Positions 1 through 12,063 of a stretch of DNA of 64,000 nt are shown piece after piece. Numbering within the stretch: position 1 is the first letter of the stretch; every line of letters begins with the position of its first letter. The stretch is from Gaeumannomyces sp. JS-464. Taxonomy: Eukaryota > Ascomycota > Sordariomycetes > Magnaporthales > Magnaporthaceae. The notes below the pieces were generated by a model. It was not told the origin of the DNA, ran no database searches, and saw nothing but the letters and a program-made list of their open reading frames with translations. Position numbers and translations under genes: made by a program. The stretch is taken from NCBI GenBank assembly GCA_002197995.1, contig NGZR01000003.1:124001-188000 (forward strand), in the 5' to 3' direction.

Positions 1-2137
1 CTCATTCCAAGTACGAGGCGCTGTCTTACACCTGGGGCCCGGCCGGGCGCGATGAGCCGATCTGGATTGTCCCGGGTCCTGGACAAGTTCAGCAACGCAA
101 CACGGTTCTGGCCGTCCGGGAAAACTTGGCCGCGGCGTTGCGGCACCTTCGACAGTCGGATAAGCCACGGGTTCTCTGGGTCGACCAGATATGCATCAAC
201 CAACCTGATAAGCTAGAGCGCGCCAAACAAGTGAGCCGCATGGCCGAGATATACACCTCAGCCTGGCGAGTTGTGGTGTGGCTGGGCGCTGCGGAAAAGA
301 ACGACGACGACAGCGGGAGCGACGCCGCCATGGATGCTTTGATCAGTCTCGGGTGCGAAGTACAAGTACCTCTGGATTGCTTCTGTCTCCCTACACCAGG
401 CGGGAAGCATCCTTACTGGCACCTCCCGAGCGCCACACTACCTATCCAAGACATGACTTGGGCAGGGATCCATCGGCTGCTGTCGCGGCCGTGGTTTAAG
501 CGGGTGTGGATCATTCAGGACATATATTGCGCGAACAGACGCGCCATTCTCCAGTGCGGAACCCGCGTTGCTAACTGGCTCGTCCTCTACAAAGCTCTCA
601 ATGCGCTATCACATGTAAGAAGCTATTTTTTTCTAACAATAACCTCGCATTTTAAACTCCTCTATAAAGTCGCAGGGCTGGGTATACTTCCAGGCATCTC
701 TTTAACGCGGCGCATTGAAAATAGCCACAGCGCCCGGTCTCCGACCACATTTCCAAAGGCCGGATTGACGAAATCCGGAGTCTTACATATGAGAGGCTCG
801 AAGCGGACTATGGGTTGCTAAGTCGCGTTTTATGCCGGGGCGGCGGCCGCAAGTGCTCCGACGAGCGTGACAGAATATATGGGCTCCTCGCACTCCTCAG
901 CCCAGCCTTCCGATCGACCATTCGTCCACCATCCTATGAGATTCCGGTTAAGGATCTGTTTGTGGACGTCACGCTGGTACACATTCGTCATGTGCGCCGC
1001 CTCGAGCTGCTGGAGTTCTGCAATGTCAAATCTCGAACGGCAGACGATATGCCATTTTGGGTGCCCGATTTCGCCACAGGGTTCCAACTTTCTTTTCACC
1101 TCCAGCTTGCGGCGGGATACTCAGAATGCTCCCACATGATGATGGGGACTAGTCTGCTCCAGGTGTTGGGAGTTCGTTGCGCGGTTGTAAAGCGTACTGT
1201 ACCCACCACGATGGAACACGACCGCCTGTTTGACATGATGGCCAAACTCGCATCCGAAATGGAAGCCGGACAAGAGAGCGATAGCAGGCCCCGAACTGCC
1301 AAAGGGCTATTATCCCAGGAGCTATTAGCTAAGACAATAGCTATGGATTGGCTTGAAGAAAGGTTCCCAAATAAAGGCTTTCCATCTCTGGATGCATTGT
1401 GTTTAGCCCTGGACGCTATTGAGCCCACCGGCGGGAGGGAGCAAGAAGAAAGAAGCCAATATCCCGACTCTCATATATCTAGAGCTTTGCACGGCTACAA
1501 GAGCCTTATCACGAGCCTTTCATTTAACAAATTGTTTTTTATTACAAAGGAGGGATTTCTGGGACTAGGGGTTCCAAGCGCCCGGCACTCTGATTCTGTC
1601 TTCCTCCCTTCGTGTTCACTTGCCCTCCTCGAAGGGATATCTCAGCTAACTCAAAGGTGGAAATTAACTTTCAAATGGCCCAAGCTATCGACCAGATGAC
1701 ATGATTGTGGTTTTACTGGGCTGCGAAAACCCCATGATTCTCCGACCAGGACCAGCCCGGCCAATTTTGGTGTGGGTGCGTGCCACTTCGTCGAGCTCGA
1801 AAACGCGAGAGCCCTTTTCGGTCCACTGCCAGGCGAGGGACGATGGAGGGTGGAAATAAGAGACTACGAAGGCGGAGGAACTGCAGCACAATTCGTGGAC
1901 TTAGAAACTGGTTTGCGGACCGACGAGGACCCCCGGCTTCCCGCCGCTGCCGCTCCCTGGGAAGCGGTTGACAATGCGGCAGCCACCAGCAGGCTGGAGC
2001 GCACTTTGGACGACCCATTTATCTTCAGGAGGTTCCGGAATAAAGAAACGGGGGAAGTCGTCAGCTTAGACCCCAGGATGTCGCCAGATGCGCTAAGGAC
2101 GCGTGGCGTGCCGCTTGAGTATTTCACCCTGGCTTGA
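1..2137 (+). CDS. HET-domain (heterokaryon incompatibility) protein, 5' partial, with a frame break
   Basis: HET domains act in non-self recognition and programmed cell death after hyphal fusion in filamentous ascomycetes. The reading frame is open from base 3, so the start codon lies outside the window. Family motifs appear in order: ALSYTWG at the edge, LWVDQICINQ near 175-205, QVSRMAEIYTSAWRVVVWLG near 230-290, then CSDERDRIYGLLAL near 855-900 and FWVPDF near 1055. A phase-0 intron of 116 nt (615-730, GTAAGA to CACAG) joins the two halves of the domain without loss of frame. A second intron is best placed at about 1612-1684 (CTAAC branch near 1646), leading into VVLLGCENPMILRP. The frame then shifts once near 1757-1775 before continuing to the stop at 2135-2137. 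That last shift is either a true lesion or a sequence error. Family assignment is secure; the 3' gene model is not. Confidence -1.
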
Positions 2138-2381
2138 GGGGAGATAGGAGAGCGCAAAAGGCGGGAGGCTGTGGGACCAGATGCGAGAAAAACGAAAGAG
2201 ACTTTGCGCGACCAGATAGTTGATAATTATGGAAAACTACCTGACATGGGCGTATGTGGCCCCGCCGCAGGCACGGAGGCCAGGTGACGAGGCCTCTAAT
2301 CTTGCCTCCAGACGAGCATCGGAATGAGCACGGGCACTGAACAAATCACGATCAGCCCTTCCGCACCGCCGAGGCCACTCT

Positions 2382-2518
2382 TCAACTCGTGCGGGCTTCG
2401 CCAGTGCCCTTGTCCTCAGGGCAAGCAGTGGTGCAGCCTGGACTACCATCTCGCCCCAGCCACGGGCGTTCCATTAGCCATAAATCCAGAGAGCGGTTTT
2501 CACGGGGATCGACGTGCA
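2382..2518 (-). pseudogene. 3' fragment of a small cysteine-rich ORF split by the copia element
   Basis: On the minus strand the codon phase that enters from the target-site duplication (TGCAC, 2518-2514) stays open for 44 codons and stops at 2382. The fragment carries two cysteines (GCTTACPED). It is the far-side continuation of the ORF at 21241-21426: if the retrotransposon and one copy of the duplication are removed, the two pieces are in the same frame. The inferred original product is about 105 residues with nine cysteines. I recognise no named family. The calls that it was a gene and that insertion broke it are inferences from frame continuity and cysteine content. Confidence -1.
2514..2518. 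repeat. Left target-site duplication (GTGCA) of the copia element
   Basis: The five bases GTGCA immediately left of the outer left LTR are repeated exactly at 21241-21245, immediately right of the outer right LTR. This is the expected 5-bp footprint of LTR-retrotransposon integration, and it fixes both ends of the outer element. Confidence -1.
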
Positions 2519-2752
2519 TGTTGGTAGGAGTGGTACTCCTGTAAGCACGGAGATCTCCTAAAAGGAAAAACAAAGATCTATAGATCTGGAACTGGTGTCT
2601 GTAATAATGCATGTCTGTGTAAGAATCTAGTTACAAAAGGGGATCACAAGATCCCCTTTTGTAGGCTCGTGGGAGCGCACGGCCCGTGGGCCTGCGGCTC
2701 CACGAGGCGTGGGCCCTTTTTGGATGCACGCGCTAAATCACGTGGATTAACA
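2519..2752 (-). repeat. Copia 3' LTR (left copy)
   Basis: This 234-bp LTR matches 21006-21240 apart from transitions and small indels. Differences cluster in the first ~120 bp, while the GC-rich remainder differs at only about four sites. It contains a perfect inverted repeat with 11-bp arms, AAAAGGGGATC at 2635-2645 and GATCCCCTTTT at 2650-2660, separated by ACAA. Confidence -1.
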
Positions 2753-5700
2753 CTAGCAATTCTTTTTTTAAGCGCGTGCATCGGTAAATGCTCGTTTTCC
2801 AAATCCCGGGATTTTATAATACTAATAACAAAGGAATCCGGATTTAGTAACCTGTTTTAAAAATAAAAGAAAAAAAGGTAAAAGGATTATGCTGGATATC
2901 GGTAAAAATTGTAAATAAAAACTATAAATAGGAATAATAGGAAATGGGTAATATTTGGTTAAACGCTCGTAAAATTAGGTAATACCGGATTAAATGCGCA
3001 TAATAGCAATAAATAAATTTAATAAAAATTTATTAAGCCGTATGCGTGTTAATCGGTGTAATAAAAAAAAGCAAATCGGAAAAATAACTTAAAAAGCTTG
3101 GGATATTTTAAAAGCCGTAAGCTTTAATCGTTATAATTTGGAATTTAATCTTTATAACTACAAATATTAATATCCCCGCTGTTTGCCTGCCTGTTTGCCG
3201 ATTTTTGCTTTACTATTTTACTATTCGACTAATTACCGCGATAATATCCATTCGTTTTAAAAAAGCTGGTAAAGGCAAATCCGTTAAAAAAGGTTAAATT
3301 AGCGTTAAAACGGTCCCAAATAATAGCGTTAAAAAAACTCGTGCTAAAAAGGGAAAAGGCAAATCCTTTGCTCGCTCGCGTTTTGCAAAAGGCAAACAAA
3401 AATCGTTTTTATGCTTAAATTGCTTTAACTTTTTTTTGGCCGGCAAGTTCGATAAAATTAAATGCTTTAACACCGAGCCGGTCGGTAACCGTTGCTAATT
3501 TTATGCTTTTGGTTATTCGTGCTAACCGGTGTAAGTAATCTTTTAAACCTTGGTTTGCTAATTTTTTTACGCTAACGACCGGTAATTTTAAAATCGCAAT
3601 AGTTTTAACCAAAAAGTTTATAATTAAATATTTTCGCGAAAACTATTATTAATAAAATATAATAGCTAATTTTTTATTTAACTGTTTTAATGCTTTATTA
3701 ACCGTGCTTTCGCTATTTTTAAAATTTCGCGAAATAACGCACTACTATTAAATGCATAATCCTTTTTAAAAAGGAGGAATAGGCCGGTAAAATTAACGCT
3801 AATTTTATTAAAATAAGTGCTGCTAATCGAAAAGCGGCGGGCCGCGTTACCGTTTAGCGTATATTCGATACGGCGTTTTTAAAAGCAAAAAACAGCCTAT
3901 TTAAAACTCCTAATAATAATAAAGATAAAAACGAAAAGATAACCGAAAAGGGAAAAAAAAATAAAAGTGCTAATAATATCGACAAATAAGCTGGTAATAT
4001 ATCCGGCAATGGTAAAAGTTTTTCCTAAAACTTAAAATAATTATTCGTAAAATCGTTTTTTAATTGTTTTAGCGTTTTAATAATTTCGTTTTTTTTAATT
4101 ACATTGTTAACCATTTTTAAGTTATAACAAATCGATTTTAACCGCTTTCCTTCGCTTTTTTTTATTGTTTTTCGCGCTTTATTTAACCTTTAATTCGTAC
4201 CGTTATCGTATTACTTGTAACCAAACTTTCCAAAATTTTATTTAGCTAATTTTTAATTATCGCGTTTGCCGGATTATTTAATTTTACAATCCAACGGATT
4301 TCGTTAATTTCGCCGCTTTTCGTAAGATTTTTTAAATGCTATAACATCGATTATAAGCTTTTTTTCCGCTATTATGCTTAATTATACGAAATATTAATAT
4401 AGCGAAAAGCTATTGGTATAAATTATTAATTTCGGGGCTTTTTAATTTAGCTTTTTAAAAATCGTTACAAACGTTAAATGGAAAACGTAAGCTGCATTAA
4501 ACCCGTTAACCATCCCGTAAATTTCATTTACGAAAACGCTTTTTATAACCTTTTTGCATTTAAGTAACATTTAATATAAAATGTTTCCGATTAGTTAAAA
4601 GCTGGTTTTTTAATCGTTGGATTTTTTATTGCTTAATATAATTACGAACCCGATTTATAAATTTAAATTTAAATTATTTGCGAATAATCCGTTTATAAAA
4701 GCGTAAAGGTTAGCCTTTTGCAAATTTAATAAAACGTATTTTAGCTTTTTTAAGCGTTATTAATTTGCTATTTAATTTTTTTGTTTAGCTTAACCACGTT
4801 TTTTTATCCCGGGTTTTTGGCTTACGCCGTTACGAAATAATCGAATGCGGCTTTCGGTTGGCATATAAAACTAATATATACGTTTTAAGCTTTTTAAACG
4901 ATATATTTATAGCTTAAGCTTTTTAAATCGGTTTTTATTAGCTCGAGCTTTTTACTTTATTTTTTTTGTCGAATTTCGAGCTTATAATTTCCTATTAAAA
5001 TTTTACACCCGTTAAAATCGGCTTCGTTTTCCGGCTTAAAAATTAATTTCGGTTTTGCATAAAAGCTTACTTTTTAAATCGCTAATTTTTCTTTTATTAA
5101 AAAATCCGGATTTCCAAAATTTAAAGTATCGTTTATTTGCATATTTACGATTTTAAAGCTTTATCCGCTTTCTAAAATAAGCAAGCAAAAATCGTAGCTT
5201 AACGTTTAGCAATTTAAACGCTTTTTATATTGCTTTTAATAAATAACGAACCAATGTAAACCTAATTCCGCGATTTTGTAAAAAAGCTTAATTACTTTAA
5301 ATAACGTGCTCGGTTTAAACCATATTAATAACTTTTTAAATAAGCGCAAAAAAACGTTTTTTTGCGGTTTTAATTCCGATTAGGTATACGTTTAACTAAT
5401 ATTTCGAATTATTAAATTAAACTTTATAAGCGTAAGTAATAATACGATCGCTAAAATTAATCGTTAATTGCATTTTATAATTGTAAAAAATTGCGTAAAA
5501 ATATTATATTTCTTTCGTTGTTATATTTTATAGCTACGAATTTCGCTTTTTTAAAAGGCTTTAAAGTTTGCCTTTTTACCTCGTTTACAATTCGTAATCC
5601 AAAAATCGTGGTTTATTAAGTGTTTTATTAGTAATCGGCTTAATTATTTTAACGCCGATAAATGCGTTTAATTTTTATTAAGTTAATTATTTAAATGGTA

Positions 5701-8537
5701 AACCGGGAGCTGTAATTTTGCCTTTTTGTTTAAGTCGGATTGCTAATTAATAAAATTAATGCTTTTTAATGTTTAAAAACGTCGTATACATTTACCGAAA
5801 GCTTCGTTTTATTACAATTGTTAGTTATGCGTTTTTACAAAAGCGATTTCGTTTATTAAGGACTTTAAGTAATACAGTAATTTTAAACAAAATGGCTGTT
5901 TAATTTTAAAGCTTTTTGTTTTGCTATTTTACGGCTTTTTTTTTCGGGGTTTTTTTTTAGCGTTTTAATTATTCGGGTTTAAAATACTCGAAAAGTGCTG
6001 GCTGCTTTTTGGATTTTTGCATAATAGGTTTTTTTGCTTTATAATAAGGTTTAACCACCGTACTTTTAAAAATCGCGTTACCGTTAATCGTTTTTACCGT
6101 AATTAACGTGTTTATTATAAATAGGACTTTATATAAGCTTTACCATTCGTCCTTTTCCCGGAATACCAAAACCTCGCTTCCTAAAGTTAAAAAGCTTAAA
6201 AACACCCGTTTTATATTTAGTTTGTTACGTATAGCTAATGCTTTTTACATACGTCGCTTATTATGTAAAATCCGGATTTTTGCTATAACTTTCCTAATTA
6301 TAACGGCTTTTTATACCTGGGTTTATAAAAGTGGCAATTCGTTATTAATTTAAAGTATTGCTTTAAAAACAAGCAATATAAAAAAAATCCGTCGGGGCCG
6401 GCCGTATTATTTACGGCTTTTACTGCTTTTTTAAAGCACCAATTCGAAGTGCATAATTGGGCATTTTTATCGGATAATATTAAAAGCCCGGCGTAAAAAA
6501 GCGTAATATTTTTTAATTTTGCCGATTAATTAATGCGTTTTAATTGGGACCTGCTTATAAATAATTTTAAAAAGCTTTGCTTTCGTTTAAAATTCGCTCG
6601 CGGCGAAATTAATACGGTATCGTAAAAATTACGTTAAAAGGCCCTAAATAAACGTTAATCCAGCACCGTTTAAAAGCTTTTTACGTTTTTTTACCGATAT
6701 GTTTTTAAAAAGCGCTGTAATATTAAAAGCTATATTCGTATCGATTATATAAAAAACTGGCTTATAATCGATATAAAACACGTTTATAATTATTTCGTAA
6801 TTAAAATCGATATCGTTTTAAAGTTTAAATCGAAAGCGTTATAATATAAAACCTTTTTTTAATAAAAAATGGCACATTCGGTTAATTATTACGAAAGCGT
6901 CGCGATTAGCCTCGTGCTTTGCACGTTTTAAAACGTTCCAAAATTTATCGACAAATAGGTGCCTAAAACGCTTATATACGCGTTTTAGCTTAACCTTCGT
7001 AAGAAAAACTACTCCCGCGATTTTTATTTCCGTTATAAGCTAACTGCCGTCGTAACGTAAGTAACGTCGTCGAAAAAAACCAAAAATGGCCGTGCTTTTT
7101 TATAATCGAAACGCGCGTACCGTCGTTTTTTATAAGCTCGTTACGCGTATTATTTAAATAAACGTGCAATAATTTATATTGCAAAATAGCAGGTAAAAAA
7201 GTCGAAATTAAAACTATAAAAAACGTAATTTGGCCGATTAAAGTTGGAATAATAATTTTTCCAGTGCTGGAAATAGCTTTTCCTAATCGAAAATTACGCG
7301 TTTTTATACCTGTTTATATTAACGATAAGATTAGCTTAGTTATAGCGTTAAAATGCGTAAATTTAATCTTTTCCAGCCGTAAAAGTTATTATTATACTTA
7401 TATCCGGAAAAATCCTTTGCTATTGCTTAATGCTTTGGATTTTATGTTAAATTAATACCTAATCCGCAAAAATATAGGAATAAAGCTTGCTAAATCCGAG
7501 TTTTAACGCTTATAAATGCGGTAAATAAAAGCCTTTTTAATTAAGTATGCGGTTATAACGAAGGTTATAAAGTAGCTGCTTTTATAATCCTCCTTTTCCT
7601 TTGTTTTTTAATCGTTAAAATTAAAAATGGCTATTCCTTTTCGTTAGTGCTTTCGGGCTCCACTAATGCGAGGAATTAAATGTACCTTTTGCGTGGTTTA
7701 TTTTATGCCTTTTTTTATACTTTTTACTATTTTTTAAATCGTATTATTTTTTAAAAAAGTGGCGTATCGATTTGCAATCCGGCTTTTTGCAAATTTAATA
7801 ACCGCGTATATAAAGCGTAAACAAAAACTTAATCGGAAAAACTTAGGTTTATATGCTCGGTTTTAACTTTTATTATCCTTTTTACGATTTTTATTAATTT
7901 TTAAACTTCCGTTTTACAAAATAAATGCCGAAAATGCGTGCGTTTTCCTTTATTTGCAAAATGCTTTTTTAATTAAAAAAAATAAGGCTTTTTAAAAGTC
8001 CGGCTAGGATTTATAAAACGGTTTTAAACTTCGGCACGTTTTAAATTGCCCGTAAAATGCTTGTAATAAACTGGTTTTCGTTTTAATAAAACGGGCCGAA
8101 AACGCGTTAATAAGCTTATAATTTATTTTAAAAAACTTGCAAAACTTTTATATTAAATTTACTTATATTAGCGATTTTTAAACGGATTATTTAAAAAGTA
8201 ATCGAGTTTTAATTTATATAATATAGTAATCGATTAACTTTAATATTAAATGCTTTTAAAAATTATATAAATTTTTTAAAAAGTAAAGCTAATACCGATA
8301 TATCGGGTGTATTATTACTTAGTTTTGCTTTAAAATGCTAAAAAAAAATCGCATAAAGCTATAAAAATGGTATTTCGAAAATTTCGCATATAATTGCGAA
8401 AAACAAAATCTTATCATCCAAAATATCGTATAAATTACCGGAATAGCTGTACTTTTATCCCACGCGTTTTAAAATGCTTTTATTAAGCTTTTATCGATAA
8501 TAGCGTTAAACACCTTTTTAAAAAGGAATTGCTTATA
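2753..8537 (-). other. AT-rich copia interior (3' coding half), no intact gene
   Basis: This stretch is the downstream half of the copia element read right to left. It has stops in all frames, long A/T runs and few CpA/TpG-rich positions, consistent with RIP. The only protein similarity I can defend is the reverse transcriptase remnant at about 4600-5620. Short open stretches at 3415-3612, 6108-6353, 6990-7184 and 7264-7455 are fragments left between RIP stops, not genes. Confidence -1.
4600..5620 (-). pseudogene. Copia-type reverse transcriptase remnant
   Basis: Translation of the minus strand in one frame, read through stops, recovers the order typical of fungal Ty1/copia reverse transcriptases. 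There is a segment resembling FLRLPKE near 5340-5370, then KIAELGLHWF (from LYGIAEAGLHW) at about 5240-5295. A degraded MQTDDTL catalytic block reads MQINDTL near 5110-5150, so one aspartate is now asparagine. FNGCKI lies near 5010, and ICQPKAAFDY at about 4820-4870. The many TAG/TAA codons sit where CAG, CAA or TGG would be expected, which is the RIP signature. Family assignment rests on my recognition of these motifs, so the exact limits are approximate. Confidence -1.
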
Positions 8538-10394
8538 ACGTGGTTTATTAGTAAATAGGCCATATTAGTTAATAGGCCACAACACGCGACCACGCGACAC
8601 TTTTTCTTTCGCGATTAATTCCTCCGCTTATAATAATGTTAATGGAAACGACGAAAGCCGGGTAATGCTTACCTTTCGAGCTTTACAATCCAACTTAAAA
8701 CTAAGCATACGAAAAGCTGCAAAAATCTATTCGGTCGCGAAAATGATTTTAACGCGTCGAAAGCGGGGCTTACTTGCTCGACGCGACATTATGCCCGGAT
8801 TACGGAAATTAACGGAATTTGAAAAGGAGGCGCTTATTAAATACATATTCGAGCTGGATTTTCGCGCATTCCCTTTTCGGCATTTTGGTATTAAAAATAT
8901 AACTAACCGATTGCTCGCCGAACGCGACGCGGGTACCGTTAGTAAACGTTAGGTCGAAAGGTTCGTTAAACGCCGCTCGAAGCTCGGCACGCGTTAAATT
9001 CGAAAATACGATTACTAAAAAGCTAAATGCGAAAATCCCAAGCTCGTTTTGCTTAATTCGACTTTATGCGAAATATTATAACCAAAGATGGCATTTTAAA
9101 TAACGATATTTATAACTTTAACGAAACCGGCTTTTTTATAAGTATAATCGCCGCCGTTATAATTATTATAACATTAAAAGGCCGTAATAAAGCAAAGCTG
9201 GTTTAGCTTAGCAACCGGAAATGGGTTATAATTATTTAAAAGGTTAACAATTGCGGTTAAGCAATCCCTTTTTTTATTATTGTTAAAAGGCAGTATTATT
9301 TAGCTAATTGGTATTCGAAAACCGACTTTCCACGCGATTAGGTTATTATAACAAATTTTAACGGGTAAATTACGAATAAGCTCGGTTTAAAATGGATTTA
9401 ATATTTCGATAAAACATAATATCGCGCGCAAGTGGCTTTTATCGTTTGTTAATGCTAAACGGCTACGAAAGCTACCATTCGACGAATTTCGAGCTTTATT
9501 ACTAAAAACATAACATTATTACGCTTTGCATGCTTTTACATTCGTTTTACTTTTTTTAGCCGTTTAACGTTAAATGTTTTAACCCGTTAAAAAAAGCGTA
9601 CGATCGATAAATCGAAAACTTAATAAGGTTATACGTTAACCACGTAATTAAAATTAAGTTTTTTTCGGCGTTTAAAACGGTATTTTTTGCTTTTATAACC
9701 GAAGGAAATATCCGGGAAGGCTTTCGAAAAGCTAGCTTTATTCCATTCGATTCGAATTCGGTTTTAAAAAAGCTAAATGTAAAGTTACGAACTTTAACTC
9801 CCTCGAAAAAGCCTTTAAGTAACGCCGAACTTTAAACCTTTAAAACGCTTTAAACAGTTAAAAACGTAACTTTGCAATCCGAACATATTAAAGCTCGGAT
9901 TTCCAATTACCGGAGCAGCTTTTCGTTACTTATGCTATCGGTTATAAACTAATTAACGAAAAAGGTTAAAGCAATTATACATCGGGTTAACCTTTTAAAA
10001 AAAAGTGCTTTAAATTACGAAAAGCGAACGAAACGCTAAGTAAACGCCGAAAAGCCAAAAAAACACGTGTTCGACAAAAAGGGTTACATATTATCGAAAA
10101 GGTACGAAATGCTTTAAACTAGGAAAAGCTAAATAAATAGCTATAGCAAAAAATGCGCGATTATAAAGGTTAAGGAAAAAAAGCGACGACGACTCGTCGG
10201 CGATGTGGCATTTGCGGCAAAACCGGACACAATGCGCGCATTTGCCAAAAGGAAGTAAAAACGTCCGATGTATACAATTCCGAGTAGTTTAAATGGATTT
10301 TTGGCGTTGTTAAGTTGGCATACGCGTCGATTAATTAAAAGTCGGGGTGTCGTAGCTTATTAACTAATGTGGCTTACTTATTAATAAACTACGT
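8538..10394 (+). mobile_element. pogo/Fot1-like DNA transposon, copy A
   Basis: The 1,857-bp element has terminal inverted repeats of about 45 bp (left ACGTGGTTTATTAGTAAAT; the right end reads ACGTAGTTTATTAATAAGT on the minus strand). It is flanked by the TA duplication expected of the Tc1/mariner-pogo superfamily (8536-8537 and 10395-10396). It interrupts the copia interior and is a diverged sister of copy B at 13710-15565. Both copies carry RIP-type transitions. Confidence -1.
8665..10260 (+). pseudogene. pogo-like transposase, inactivated (copy A)
   Basis: The first 95 codons are still open and read as the helix-turn-helix start of a Fot1/pogo transposase (SIRKAAKIYSV, then RKLTEFEKEALIKYI and ITNRLLAERDAGTV, the CENP-B-type HTH). 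Beyond a TAG that replaces TGG the homology continues through stops. The first catalytic block reads NFNETGF near 9112-9135, so its DDE/D aspartate has become asparagine. A PPHS-SHLLQPLD-like block lies near 9530-9570. A C-terminal CCHC knuckle, RCGICGKTGHNARICQ, spans 10198-10248. Multiple stops and loss of the catalytic residue make it non-functional. Confidence -1.
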
Positions 10395-11569
10395 TATTAG
10401 GATTTCCGCATATGTTAAAATCCCGTATCGAAAGCGTAAAGTTATTACAATTTATACTTTTTCGATCGGTGGAATGGATTTTCCGTAATCTTTTTGTTAT
10501 ATGTATTAGTTAAAATGAAATCCTAATATAACGGTGGTTTTAAAAATCGGCAAAACTAAAAATTAATTAACCGAAAGCGCTTATAAAATTTGCAAATTGG
10601 CTGGTTAAAAGTGCAAATTAGCGGGCCGAAAGTGCTTAAGGAACTGCCGATTAGCTAAATGGTAAAAGCCGCCGATTTAGTAAAAGGATAGCTAAAAAAT
10701 CGATGCGCTTTTTAATACAAATGTTTTTATAAAAAGGGAAAATGGGCATCGTATTTATAAAAAAGTTAAAAAGTATTTTCGAAAACGTAACGGATTTTTA
10801 AACCGCCGCTTAATAATTTTTGGATTTCATTTCGGCCAATTTCCCGCTTAATTATAATCTTATTTAAAAGAAAAACGCGGCGTGTTTTTTTAAAGGCATC
10901 CGAAGCGTCGCTTAAATAACTGTTTAGTTTAAAACTCGTGCGATTTTAAAAAAAAGGGCTATAATCCGGTTAATAGGGTTATTTTAAAAATTAACTCTTA
11001 TTACATAACTTATATAAATTTTTCGTTAAGCTTCCCTTTTAGCGGACCGGGGACTGGTATTTCGTAATTTTCCAAATAGTTGCGAAAAACTCGAGCGATC
11101 CGCTAATCGAGGTTTTCGAAATGCGTTGCTTTTCACCTTTCGTAATCCTTAAATACGTCGCTTAAAAGGTTATTGCTATACGTGTTTCCGTATAAAAGCA
11201 ATGTTTTAAACATTTATACGGTTTTAACGAGCAATAAAAACTTCGTTAAATAATCCTCCGAAATTATAAAAAAGGCTTGTTAAAAAAGGAATGTTAATAT
11301 TTTATGCTAAAAACTTAAGGAAGTCGTATAACAAAAGCGTGCTTTTTATAATTATACGTTGCTTATTACTAAGCTCTTCCGCTTATTATTCCGAAATGTT
11401 AAACATATTATCGGTAAAGGTTAACGAGCAATATCGTTTGGGTAATCAATTTAAAAGTCCAATCGCCTGCTTTAAAAAAGTGCTTAAAAAAATTACGTAA
11501 CGCCCTTTTTACAATTGTTTAAATTTTATAAATAAAGGTTTAATCGCCTGTTTTAAGAAAATGCCTTTA
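10395..11569 (-). other. AT-rich copia interior (5' half, gag region), no intact gene
   Basis: This 1.2 kb block lies between pogo copy A and the chromovirus and belongs to the upstream part of the copia element. I see only RIP-decayed sequence. An open stretch at 11291-11500 (plus strand) has no recognisable similarity and is antisense to the element. Gag is expected here by position but I cannot identify it. Confidence -1.
11565..11569. repeat. Left target-site duplication (CTTTA) of the chromovirus
   Basis: CTTTA immediately left of the inner left LTR is repeated at 20840-20844, immediately right of the inner right LTR. This is a perfect 5-bp duplication and fixes the limits of the inner retrotransposon. 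Confidence -1.
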
Positions 11570-12015
11570 TATTACAATTAAAGGTTTGCTTTTAAAGTAA
11601 GGCACTTCGAAGGTAAAAAAAACAATGTCGCTAGTGCTAGTAATAAAGGATCACGTAACTTAAAAGGACAATTTAATTACTTACCTTAAAAAATGTTTAA
11701 AAGCTAACTTAGGTTAATTAATGCCAAAACCTTAATTAAAGCTACCTAAAATAATAAAAAATCCATTTTTTATATATACGCTGCCTTTTGCCTTATATTA
11801 GGTTAAATCCGTAGTTTTATTACAAATCCACAAATCCCTTATAATTTATTGCTTTGTTATAAATCCACAAATCCTTTTTGAATTTATTGCTTTATTATAA
11901 ATCCACAAATCCTTTTTAATTTACGTAACTCCACGTAACCAAAGCGGGGCGAAAGCACCATTTCGGGGCCCCTTTTTGCTTTGCTATCCTAAAGGCTTGC
12001 ATGCTAATCGTAATA
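11570..12015 (-). repeat. Chromovirus 3' LTR (left copy)
   Basis: This LTR is 446 bp against 408 bp for the right copy. The difference is about one extra unit of a ~38-bp internal tandem repeat containing ATAAATCCACAAATCC (three units here, two on the right). It is more AT-shifted than its partner; for example its terminal TG now reads TA. Confidence -1.
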
Positions 12016-12063
12016 TTAGGTTTCCCTTTTTAAGCTAAATCCTTTTAGCTACATTTTATCGCT

